NCBI GenBank assembly: GCA_043777675.1
Contig: JAYWHR010000033.1
Coordinates: 62,001-126,000, forward strand
Source: JANMDU01 sp043777675
GTDB lineage: Bacteria > Pseudomonadota > Gammaproteobacteria > Burkholderiales > Burkholderiaceae_C
Length of the DNA stretch: 64,000 bases
Direction: 5' to 3'
Shown: positions 1 to 7,359 of the stretch, one piece after another
How positions within the stretch are numbered: position 1 is the first letter of the stretch
Layout: each line of letters begins with the position of its first letter
Position numbers and translations under genes: made by a program
The notes under the pieces: generated by a model
The model's input: the letters and a program-made list of their open reading frames with translations, nothing else
Databases searched by the model: none
What the model was told of the DNA's origin: nothing

Positions 1-415
1 AGCGGCGTTTATCCATCTCAACAGAAAATGCTTGAAACAGCGCAATGTAGTGATGTGTAACCCGCTCCACCACTTGATGCGCAATGGATTGATCGTAGGT
101 ATGCGAAGACAAATTTCGGCTCTCGATCATCTCCATCCAAATCTCGCCTTGAGTGATAAGACCGCGAGAAAAAGCCAAACGAACTGCGTCTTTTGAACCG
201 CCAAGACTTAAACCACCATCTTGATCACTTAAGTAGTCCTTCATCACCTTCCAAGACAACTCGTGAGTGAATTCAAACGCTTGAATCAAGCCTTGCCCCT
301 CTAGCTCAGTCAGTGGCCTCGTTTGACTCAGCTCGACTGCGTTCTGCAGGCGCCTCAGTGCAGTTTGATAGTTGTTCAGCCGTTGAATCCAACGAACATC
401 AGGACTGTTAAGCAT
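1..415 (-). CDS. HI0074-family nucleotidyltransferase substrate-binding protein (partial, 3' end outside window)
   Basis: The reverse strand is open from an ATG at 415 to base 1, about 138 codons. The product begins MLNSPDVRWIQRLNNYQTAL and carries the segments FEFTHELSWKVMKDYL and KDAVRLAF, which I recognise from the all-helical HI0074/DUF86-like family. These proteins pair with a small MNT-type nucleotidyltransferase, and the pair resembles HEPN-MNT toxin-antitoxin modules. The partner NTase is not in the window and would be expected just beyond base 1. The C-terminus is missing because of the window edge, not through decay. The family call rests on remembered motifs; the reading frame was checked codon by codon near the edge. 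Confidence 0.7.
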   Translation of the reverse strand, partial: MLNSPDVRWIQRLNNYQTALRRLQNAVELSQTRPLTELEGQGLIQAFEFTHELSWKVMKDYLSDQDGGLSLGGSKDAVRLAFSRGLITQGEIWMEMIESRNLSSHTYDQSIAHQVVERVTHHYIALFQAFSVEMDKRR

Positions 416-506
416 GGATTGATCCCTTATTTTCGTGAGCAAGAACGGATGAGTTTGGGAAAATCGAATTTTGCTTCAGATATGCTGAATGCAGTAGTAG
501 TAGAAG

Positions 507-872
507 TCATAGAAGGTTCAGCCCAAAGCCTTGCGAATCTGCTCCGTAGATGTCGTTCACTTCTGCTTCGTATAAAGACTCATGGTTTCTGTATTCGAGA
601 TTTATACCGTCCTGAAACGGAAAAAACACTACGAATCGGCTGGGCTCTGAAGTCATTGTGCAGAGATGCTTATTCGTGAAGAAATGTTTTCCGGTCAAAG
701 TATGCTGTGCAGTTACGAGCATCAACTTACTGCTAAATTCTTCATCGGCTAGAACGCCCGTTCCGTGCGCTAGATACGGTTCATCGAAGTAGCACTCAAT
801 ATTGATCGACTTGAGTGATCCTTCATTCACTCCAGGATTCAAAACGAGACTTTTGTTTGTGTTCAGATTCAT
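507..872 (-). pseudogene. Small hypothetical protein, possible N-terminal remnant of a trypsin-like protease
   Basis: An ATG at 872 lies 8 bp after the stop of the PIN-domain gene and opens a frame of 121 residues. Segments such as HGTGVLADEEF and LMLVTAQHTLTGKHFF resemble the beginning of trypsin-like peptidases (a glycine turn, then TA-x-H around the catalytic His). The frame ends near DIYGAD, about where the catalytic Asp region should come, and no Ser motif follows. I infer a 3'-truncated or frameshifted protease gene. A genuine small protein of unknown function is the alternative. No separate promoter is evident and it may be read through from the toxin-antitoxin genes. Confidence 0.35.
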
Positions 873-879
873 TAATAAC

Positions 880-1299
880 TCACAAAATCTCAAACCCACG
901 CCCGTCGGGTAGTTTGTAGCGAGAAAAATCTCTTTGATCCAAAGTCATGATCCTTGTGACACCAGTCTCCGCAGCTAGTGCATAAAGTGAGGCATCGGCC
1001 AAATCCATTTCTGTTCGCGGCGATTCGGTGTAGCGCTGCATCGTTGGCACTAGATCGAGCAGGCTCTCTTGACTAAAAGGCAAAACAGAAACTGCTCCCT
1101 GCCCCAACCAACGCAGCAGTGCGTATCGTTCTGGCGGCTGAACGAGATAGCTGGCTTCCACGACACAAGGCCAAGTTGTGGAGAGCGACCAATGGTCAAG
1201 CGCTGCCAATTGCAGCAACTCTTGGTAGCGCTCCATGTGAGGCTCATTGCGACCAAACACGGCCACCATCGCGCTGGCGTCAATCAGCGCTGAGGCCAT
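880..1299 (-). CDS. PIN-domain toxin, VapC type
   Basis: This 139-residue protein has the PIN-domain acidic layout: an N-terminal Asp in ALIDASAMVAVF, a Glu in CVVEASYLV, the pair in MDLADASLYALA, and a terminal Asp in MTLDQRDF. PIN toxins are Mg-dependent endoribonucleases that cleave RNA and arrest growth. The gene overlaps the upstream antitoxin gene by 20 bp, the usual arrangement for a co-translated VapBC pair. The RNA target cannot be told from sequence. Confidence 0.85.
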   Translation of the reverse strand: MASALIDASAMVAVFGRNEPHMERYQELLQLAALDHWSLSTTWPCVVEASYLVQPPERYALLRWLGQGAVSVLPFSQESLLDLVPTMQRYTESPRTEMDLADASLYALAAETGVTRIMTLDQRDFSRYKLPDGRGFEIL

Positions 1300-1573
1300 G
1301 CTTTGCTCTCAATTTAGCGATCAACTCTTGGCGCGATCGTGTGGTGTCATAAGGCTTCATGGCTTCGCTTGCAAAGACCTGCGTCAAGTGTTGCGCATTC
1401 GGTTCAAGTGCTGCCTCAGCCTTGGCTTGCATCAGCAGGGTGTAGGGGTTCTTGCGCCCGAGCGCACGCTCCAAAGCGGCAATAATGAATTGCGATTTGG
1501 TGATGCCCTGCTGCTTGGCGCTGAGCTCCAGCTCTTTTTCCATCAAAGGATCTAGACGTACAGACACAGCCAT
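1280..1573 (-). CDS. Ribbon-helix-helix antitoxin partner of the PIN toxin
   Basis: This 97-residue protein starts with MAVSVRLDPLMEKELELSAK, a typical ribbon-helix-helix beta strand and helix, followed by GITKSQFIIAALERAL. The N-terminus should bind DNA. The rest, up to AKHGLSAD, is a plausible toxin-neutralising tail. It precedes and overlaps the PIN gene. A short inverted repeat just upstream (1592-1608) is a likely autoregulatory operator. The subfamily (CopG, VapB or RelB-like) is uncertain. Confidence 0.8.
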   Translation of the reverse strand: MAVSVRLDPLMEKELELSAKQQGITKSQFIIAALERALGRKNPYTLLMQAKAEAALEPNAQHLTQVFASEAMKPYDTTRSRQELIAKLRAKHGLSAD

Positions 1574-1591
1574 GATTGACTCCTAATTGCA

Positions 1592-1608
1592 ATACTGTAT
1601 TACGGTAT
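1592..1608. promoter_or_regulatory. Candidate operator of the toxin-antitoxin pair
   Basis: The sequence ATACTGTATTACGGTAT has ATAC/GTAT ends in inverted orientation and lies 19 bp upstream of the antitoxin ATG, between it and the mcm stop codon. Autorepression by the antitoxin is inferred from the position. Confidence 0.4.
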
Positions 1609-3782
1609 CACGATTTCGAATTTTGCATTGATTTCAAGGCCTTGCGAATCTGCTCCAGCACATCTTTCGCGCTGGCCACAATGGGTGTGCCGGGGCCGTA
1701 AATGCCTTTGACGCCGGCTTCGTAGAGAAACTCATAGTCTTGCCGTGGAATTACGCCGCCGACGAAGACGATGATGTCGTCTGCGCCTTGCTTCTTCAAT
1801 TCCTCAATGATCGCAGGCACGAGGGTTTTATGGCCTGCAGCAAGAGTAGATACGCCCACCGCATGCACATCGTTTTCAATCGCTTGTCTTGCGCATTCTT
1901 CGGGCGTTTGAAACAGCGGGCCCATATCCACATCGAAGCCTAAATCTGCATACGCTGTAGCCACAACTTTCGCGCCACGATCATGGCCGTCTTGGCCTAG
2001 TTTTGAAATCATCACGCGCGGGCGGCGGCCTTGCGCTTCGCCGAATTGAGCGATCTCGGATTTGAGTTTGTCCCAGCCTTCAGCAGAGTCGTATGCAGCA
2101 GCGTACACGCCGGTCACCTTTTGTGTGTCAGCCCTGTGGCGGCCGAAGATTTTTTCCATCGCATCGCTGATTTCACCAACCGTTGCACGCGCGCGGATCG
2201 CATCCACACAGGCAGCAAGCAGATTTCCTTCCTTGCCTTTCGCTATCGAAGTAATAGCGCTTAGCGCATATTCCACGCCGGCTACATCGCGATTTTTCTT
2301 AATATTTTGCAGTCTAGCAATCTGCTGATCACGCACAGCGACGTTATCAATGCTGCGCGTCTCAATCGCATCTTCTTGCGCAAGCTTGTATTTGTTCACG
2401 CCTACGATCACATCTTTTCCCGAATCAATCCGCGCTTGCTTCTCTGCAGCAGCCGCTTCAATTTTGAGCTTAGCCCAGCCGCTGTCCACCGCCCTAGTCA
2501 TGCCGCCCATGGCATCAACCTCTTCAATGATCTTCCAAGCCGCGTCAGCCATTTGCTGCGTGAGCGTCTCCATCATGTAGCTGCCCGCCCAAGGGTCAAC
2601 CACCGCGCCGATATGCGTCTCTTCCTGAATGATGAGCTGCGTGTTGCGAGCGATGCGAGATGAAAACTCGGTGGGCAGCGCAATCGCTTCGTCAAACGAA
2701 TTTGTATGCAGCGATTGCGTGCCGCCAAACACCGCTGCCATGGCTTCAATCGTAGTACGAACGATGTTGTTATACGGATCTTGCTCGGTCAAGCTCCAAC
2801 CGCTAGTTTGTGAATGCGTACGCAGCATGAGCGACTTCGCGTTCTTCGCATCAAAGCCTTTCATGATGCGCGTCCAGAGCAATCTTGCGGCGCGCATTTT
2901 GGCAATTTCCAAATAGAAATTCATGCCCACGCCCCAGAAAAAACTGAGGCGCCCAGCAAACTCATCCACATCCATGCCCTTGGCAATCGCCGTCTTCACA
3001 TATTCTTTGCCATCGGCCAGCGTGAAGGCCAGCTCCAAAGCTTGGTTCGCCCCCGCCTCCTGCATGTGATAGCCGCTGATCGAAATCGAATTAAATTTCG
3101 GCATATTTTTTGCCGTGTATTCAATGATGTCGCCAATGATCCGCATGGAGGGCTCGGGCGGGTAAATATAGGTGTTGCGCACCATGAATTCTTTGAGAAT
3201 GTCATTTTGAATCGTGCCGCTCAGCTTATCTTGCGAGACGCTCTGCTCTTCCGCCGCCACGATATAGCCCGCAAGAATCGGCAACACCGCGCCATTCATC
3301 GTCATGGAGACGCTGACTTTATCCAATGGAATTCCGTCAAACAGAATCTTCATGTCTTCCACAGAATCAATCGCCACGCCCGCCTTGCCCACATCGCCTG
3401 TGACGCGCGGATGATCCGAGTCATAGCCGCGATGCGTGGCTAAATCAAACGCCACGCTCACACCCTGCCCGCCTGCGGCCAAAGCCTTCCGGTAAAACGC
3501 ATTGGATTCTTCAGCGGTTGAGAAGCCCGCATACTGACGAATCGTCCACGGGCGCACGGCATACATCGTGGCCTGCGGGCCGCGAAGATAGGGCTCGAAA
3601 CCGGGCAGCGTGTTGGTGTGCGGTAAATCCTTGGTGTCTTGCGCTGTGTATAGCGGCTTCACGGTGATGCCATCAGGCGTGTGCCAGTTCAAGGCATTCA
3701 AATCACCAGTTGGCGCAGATTTGATGGCCGATTTTTCCCAGTCAGCCAGACTGGCAGGTTTGAAATCGTCTTGCTTGCTCAT
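1608..3782 (-). CDS. scpA: Methylmalonyl-CoA mutase (single-chain)
   Basis: The 724-residue protein interconverts (R)-methylmalonyl-CoA and succinyl-CoA using adenosylcobalamin. The N-terminal catalytic barrel includes RPWTIRQYAGFSTAEESNAF and SFDEAIALPTEFSSRIARNT. The C-terminal cobalamin-binding domain has the DxHxxG signature as DGHDRG near residue 600, and GG in FVGGVIPRQDY. The length matches E. coli ScpA (about 714). The frame stays open 31 codons further upstream, but the ATG at 3782 gives the family N-terminus and the extension would cover the divergent control region. No meaB-type chaperone or epimerase gene is adjacent; a toxin-antitoxin pair sits directly downstream. Confidence 0.95.
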   Translation of the reverse strand: MSKQDDFKPASLADWEKSAIKSAPTGDLNALNWHTPDGITVKPLYTAQDTKDLPHTNTLPGFEPYLRGPQATMYAVRPWTIRQYAGFSTAEESNAFYRKALAAGGQGVSVAFDLATHRGYDSDHPRVTGDVGKAGVAIDSVEDMKILFDGIPLDKVSVSMTMNGAVLPILAGYIVAAEEQSVSQDKLSGTIQNDILKEFMVRNTYIYPPEPSMRIIGDIIEYTAKNMPKFNSISISGYHMQEAGANQALELAFTLADGKEYVKTAIAKGMDVDEFAGRLSFFWGVGMNFYLEIAKMRAARLLWTRIMKGFDAKNAKSLMLRTHSQTSGWSLTEQDPYNNIVRTTIEAMAAVFGGTQSLHTNSFDEAIALPTEFSSRIARNTQLIIQEETHIGAVVDPWAGSYMMETLTQQMADAAWKIIEEVDAMGGMTRAVDSGWAKLKIEAAAAEKQARIDSGKDVIVGVNKYKLAQEDAIETRSIDNVAVRDQQIARLQNIKKNRDVAGVEYALSAITSIAKGKEGNLLAACVDAIRARATVGEISDAMEKIFGRHRADTQKVTGVYAAAYDSAEGWDKLKSEIAQFGEAQGRRPRVMISKLGQDGHDRGAKVVATAYADLGFDVDMGPLFQTPEECARQAIENDVHAVGVSTLAAGHKTLVPAIIEELKKQGADDIIVFVGGVIPRQDYEFLYEAGVKGIYGPGTPIVASAKDVLEQIRKALKSMQNSKS

Positions 3783-3817
3783 GACGTAGATTTTACGTGA
3801 ATTTTCATTCGTAATTA

Positions 3818-3832
3818 TGAATTCAGAATTCA
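3818..3832. promoter_or_regulatory. Perfect palindrome between mcm and the GntR gene
   Basis: TGAATTC-A-GAATTCA is an exact 7-bp inverted repeat with a 1-bp centre, 22 bp upstream of the regulator ATG and 35 bp upstream of the mutase ATG. A second, looser repeat, TTCAT/ATGAA, overlaps it on the left. FadR/GntR dimers bind palindromes of this size, so this is the best operator candidate for both genes. Confidence 0.55.
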
Positions 3833-3854
3833 GTTTGATGTAAACTTCAGACGA

Positions 3855-4502
3855 ATGAACGCTGCTGTTTCGCATGATCGCCTGAAACCTCGCGCCTTAT
3901 ATGAGGAGGTAGCAGAGCTACTGCGCGAACGCATTTTCAAGAATGAATTGCAGCCCGGCGATTGGATAGACGAGCTTAAGATTTCTGCCGAATACGGTAT
4001 CAGCCGCACCCCCCTGCGCGAAGCCATCAAAGTGCTCGCCGCCGAAGGCTTGGTGACGATGAAAGTGCGGCGAGGAGCCTATGTCACTGAAGTCAACGCC
4101 AGAGACCTGCGTGATGTCTTTCACCTGATGGCCTTGCTAGAAGGAGATGCGGCAGCCACAGTAGCGAAGACCGCAACTGCCGAACAACTCAAAGAGCTAG
4201 AAGTACTGCACCAGCAGCTCGAAAAATCCACCAAGGATCGTGTGCAGTTCTTCACCATTAACGAAGCCTTTCATATCAAGCTACTAGAAATTGCGAATAA
4301 CCGCTGGCGCGATCAAATGGTCGCTGATTTGCGCAAAGTGATGAAGCTCAATCGCGCACAATCACTGACCAAGCTAGGACGTATTGAACAATCACTTGCA
4401 GAACACACTGCGATCATGACCGCTCTTAAAAAACAAGACGCATCAGCAGCACGAGAGGCAATGCGTTTGCATATTGAGAGTGGGCAGGAAGCCGCGGGCT
4501 AA
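3855..4502 (+). CDS. GntR-family transcriptional regulator with FCD domain
   Basis: The 215-residue protein has an N-terminal winged helix (LYEEVAELLRERIFKNELQPG and EYGISRTPLREAIKVLAAEG) and a C-terminal all-helical FCD ligand domain with metal-site-like histidines in NEAFHIKLL and SLAEHTAIM. It is divergent from methylmalonyl-CoA mutase over a 72-bp spacer holding a perfect palindrome, so control of mcm by an acyl-CoA or carboxylate ligand is a reasonable inference. No Shine-Dalgarno is obvious before the ATG. The stop overlaps the convergent DUF2252 gene by 4 bp. Confidence 0.88.
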   Translation: MNAAVSHDRLKPRALYEEVAELLRERIFKNELQPGDWIDELKISAEYGISRTPLREAIKVLAAEGLVTMKVRRGAYVTEVNARDLRDVFHLMALLEGDAAATVAKTATAEQLKELEVLHQQLEKSTKDRVQFFTINEAFHIKLLEIANNRWRDQMVADLRKVMKLNRAQSLTKLGRIEQSLAEHTAIMTALKKQDASAAREAMRLHIESGQEAAG

Positions 4503-5899
4503 TCGTCGCCTGAATCTTCTAGCGTGGCATTTACTGCGCCACTCTTCACCGCCTTCTTCAGCGCCGCAAAATCAGCTTCGTTTTGATCCGCATACGCAAA
4601 CGCATGCTCGCTTATTGCTTCATCAAAAGCATCACTCTTGCCGATGTAGCCCGCAATCAGAGCCGGATCACCGGCCTTGGCTTGTGAGCGGGCAAGCGCA
4701 TAGCCACAGGCTCCAGCGTAGTCGGCTATGTCGGATGTGTTGAAGAGCGTTACGTCGAGCGCGCCTTTCATATCGCGCAGTTGGCGTACATAAAATTCTG
4801 CGCCGAGGGCTTTGTTGCTGGCCCAGCCGAGGAACACATCGCTGGTGGCTTGACTGAGGCGCTGGCCATCAACGATACGTTGGCCGTTATGCGGGTGGGC
4901 TTTGAGGCCGAGTGGCTTCATGAGCACCGAATCTCGGGCTTGCTTGAATTGCAAAAATAGCGGGTGATGCCCGTCAGCTGCAAACAACGCCACAAAGCAA
5001 CGCGTGCCCACCGATCCAATACCGGGCACTTTGACGGCCACATCCATCAGTTCATAGCGATCAAACAGCACTTGCCTGTCTGCACTCAAGCTGCTGCGGT
5101 ATTGAATGAAAAAATCTTGGATGCCACGCTCGAATTTGCCAATCTCGCGATTCGTGGCACCCGCCTCGTGATAGACCCATGGCGGCGTGTCTTTGATACG
5201 CATTTCTTTGCCGGCGGGGCCATCGACCCATTCCACGGCATCGCTCACCAATTGCTTGCTGCCTTTGGCGCGGGCTTTCTCTATCGCGGTTTTTTCTACT
5301 TTACTTGCGCCGCCCAGCCTCAGCAGTGTTTCCGATGTCATTTGGTGGTACCAAACGTCCAGCGTGTCCATTTGCGCAAAATCAAGCATGCGCTGGTGGT
5401 AGGTGTCTAGTAGGGTTTGCAGGATCTTTTCAATTGCAGATTTTTTGAAGCCTTGCTCGCGGCTGGCAATCACAAAGCTGGCCGCCAAGCGCCGTACATC
5501 CCAGTCAAACGGGCCTGGAGCAGTTTCATCAAAATCATTCAGACCAAAAATCAGCCGCCGCTCGGGGCTAGCGAATAAACCGAAGTTCGATAAATGCGCA
5601 TCGCCGCAAAGCTGCACCGGTACTGCGCAGCGCGGCGTTTGCGCGAGGTCGTGCGCCATGAGCATGGCCGCGCCGCGATAAAAAGCAAACGGGCTGGCGA
5701 GCATGCGGCCAAAGCGCGTGGGCAGCAGCTCAGCCACACGGCCTTTATTGGATTCAGCGAGCAGCGCAAGCGAATCGCGTCCATCATTTTCGTGCAGGCC
5801 AAGCGCCGAACGCGGGCATGCTTGTCGAGCCAAGCGGCCAAGTTCGAAGCGTTGCTCTAATGAGCCACGGCCAATGAGGTGATCAGTGTTTCGTTTCAT
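4499..5899 (-). CDS. DUF2252 family protein
   Basis: The protein has about 466 residues. DUF2252 signatures include FYRGAAMLMAHDL, QLCGDAHLSNFGLFASPERR and NDFDETAPGPFDWDVRRLAA. The GDAHxxNFG and NDFDE elements recall the catalytic and metal-binding loops of aminoglycoside-phosphotransferase-like kinases, so it may be an atypical kinase; the substrate is unknown. I chose the start MKRNTDHL at 5899, seven codons inside the longest frame. It is a stand-alone gene converging on the GntR gene. Confidence 0.85.
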   Translation of the reverse strand: MKRNTDHLIGRGSLEQRFELGRLARQACPRSALGLHENDGRDSLALLAESNKGRVAELLPTRFGRMLASPFAFYRGAAMLMAHDLAQTPRCAVPVQLCGDAHLSNFGLFASPERRLIFGLNDFDETAPGPFDWDVRRLAASFVIASREQGFKKSAIEKILQTLLDTYHQRMLDFAQMDTLDVWYHQMTSETLLRLGGASKVEKTAIEKARAKGSKQLVSDAVEWVDGPAGKEMRIKDTPPWVYHEAGATNREIGKFERGIQDFFIQYRSSLSADRQVLFDRYELMDVAVKVPGIGSVGTRCFVALFAADGHHPLFLQFKQARDSVLMKPLGLKAHPHNGQRIVDGQRLSQATSDVFLGWASNKALGAEFYVRQLRDMKGALDVTLFNTSDIADYAGACGYALARSQAKAGDPALIAGYIGKSDAFDEAISEHAFAYADQNEADFAALKKAVKSGAVNATLEDSGDD

Positions 5900-5923
5900 A
5901 GCCGCATGATGGCACAACAAGGC

Positions 5924-7333
5924 CTAGCCGAACAACTCTACGGCTTTCCTAGAAATTGCCTCGCCATGCTCCTGCACAAAGTGGCCACCTTCGGCGATCA
6001 GCATCGGCTCAGGGCAGTTTTTGATATTGCTTTGCAGCTCGCGCATGGTGGCTTCGCCGAGCACGGGATCTTGCATGCCAATGGCCATGAGAGATTGGCC
6101 TTTCCAATCGTTTCGCCAAAACTCTCGGGCTTGGGCGGAGATCGCTGCGCCATCGCTGCTCTCAAATTCGGGCACCATGGGTGGGAAAGCGCGCGTTACG
6201 GCGCGGTGGCCAACATCGGGGAATGGTGCCATGTAGGCTGCGCATTCGGCTTCGCTCATGTGCGGGTTGCCGCGCGAGAAGAGTTTGGCGATATCGAAAT
6301 CTGGCTTTTTGGCGCACATCTCGCGCCAAGCTTTAAAGCCTTCGGTGAGCGGGGCATCGCCGCAAGCCAGCGTGGTGTTCATCACCAGCAGGCCTTTGTA
6401 GCGCTGCGGGGCTTGCATAGGCAAAGTCAGGCCAAGGATGCCGCCCCAATCTTGCACGACTAAGACGATGTTATTCAAATCTAAGCGCTCGACAAATTCA
6501 AGCAGGCATTGACGATGCCAGGTGAAGTTGTGGAAATTGTCTTTTTTCGGCTTGTCGCTCTTGCCAAAGCCAATCATGTCGGGGGCGATCACTCTTGCGC
6601 CGCTGGCTGCGAAGATGGGGATCATCTTGCGATAGAGGTAGCTCCAAGCTGGGTTGCCATGGAGGCAAAGATAGGTGATTTGCGCATCCTTGCTTACTTC
6701 ATCAAGATAATGCATGCGCAGGCCACCCAAAGCTGGCAAATCGCTTAAATAATTCGGCGCGAAATCGTAGCCGGACAGATTCTCAAAGCAATGCTCAGGC
6801 GTGCGCAAAGCATCTGGGCGCAAGGGGTGGCTCTCTGCATGGTCACGCTGCCGTTCTGCGCGTTTTTTAGAGAAGAAATTTTGCAATAATTGGGTACTAG
6901 CCGGCATAGAATATGCGCAGTCTGCTCCTAATTCAGGAGCATATTGCAATTGTGTTTGATGATTCAACGCTGTGTTAAACAAATTCAACACTGAGCCCGC
7001 AGCACCCGTTTTGGGCTCGGGCGAGGCATACACCACGCGGCGAATGCGAGAATTCAAAATCGCGCCCGAGCACATGGCGCAGGGCTCCAGCGTGACGTAT
7101 AAATCGCAGCCATCAAGCCGGTAATTGCCTAACTTTTGTGCGGCGGCGCGCAAGGCGTTGATCTCGGCATGCGCAGTGGGATCACAAGCTCCAATCGGCG
7201 AGTTGTGCCCTACTGAGATCACCTGCCCATCTTTCACCACCACCGCGCCCACCGGCACTTCTCCCACAGCTGCTGCCTTGCGGGCTTGAGCTAAAGCAAT
7301 TTCTAGGAACTGTGCGTCAGAAGTTGTATCCAT
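5924..7333 (-). CDS. tadA: Fusion: tRNA adenosine-34 deaminase (TadA) + haloalkane-dehalogenase-like hydrolase
   Basis: Two enzymes are read as one 469-residue chain. Residues 1-165 are TadA, which makes inosine at tRNA-Arg position 34: HAE at 55-57 and PCAMC at 84-88 are the zinc site. Residues 185-469 form an alpha/beta hydrolase of the haloalkane dehalogenase group: HGNPAW at 225-230 (oxyanion region), nucleophile Asp295 followed by Trp in QDWGG, and a C-terminal catalytic His in EGGHFVQEHG. Residues 131-145, inside the TadA C-terminal helix region, are encoded by a copy of the dispersed repeat. No stop or internal start separates the halves convincingly. The hydrolase substrate is unknown. 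Confidence 0.9.
   Translation of the reverse strand: MDTTSDAQFLEIALAQARKAAAVGEVPVGAVVVKDGQVISVGHNSPIGACDPTAHAEINALRAAAQKLGNYRLDGCDLYVTLEPCAMCSGAILNSRIRRVVYASPEPKTGAAGSVLNLFNTALNHQTQLQYAPELGADCAYSMPASTQLLQNFFSKKRAERQRDHAESHPLRPDALRTPEHCFENLSGYDFAPNYLSDLPALGGLRMHYLDEVSKDAQITYLCLHGNPAWSYLYRKMIPIFAASGARVIAPDMIGFGKSDKPKKDNFHNFTWHRQCLLEFVERLDLNNIVLVVQDWGGILGLTLPMQAPQRYKGLLVMNTTLACGDAPLTEGFKAWREMCAKKPDFDIAKLFSRGNPHMSEAECAAYMAPFPDVGHRAVTRAFPPMVPEFESSDGAAISAQAREFWRNDWKGQSLMAIGMQDPVLGEATMRELQSNIKNCPEPMLIAEGGHFVQEHGEAISRKAVELFG
6898..6941 (+). repeat. Dispersed repeat copy inside tadA fusion gene
   Basis: Begins TAGCCGGCATAGAATATGCG and continues CAGTCTGCTCC. It lies antisense to the gene and encodes about GADCAYSMPAS in the TadA tail. 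Confidence 0.75.
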
Positions 7334-7359
7334 GGTTAAAAGCAGTTTAAAGTAAACCC

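Noticed and set aside
323..679. 118-codon plus-strand frame
   Set aside because: Antisense to the HI0074-like gene and the protease-like remnant; no motif or promoter support.
2814..3443. 209-codon plus-strand frame
   Set aside because: Lies wholly antisense to methylmalonyl-CoA mutase, has His/Arg-rich shadow composition and no recognisable motif.
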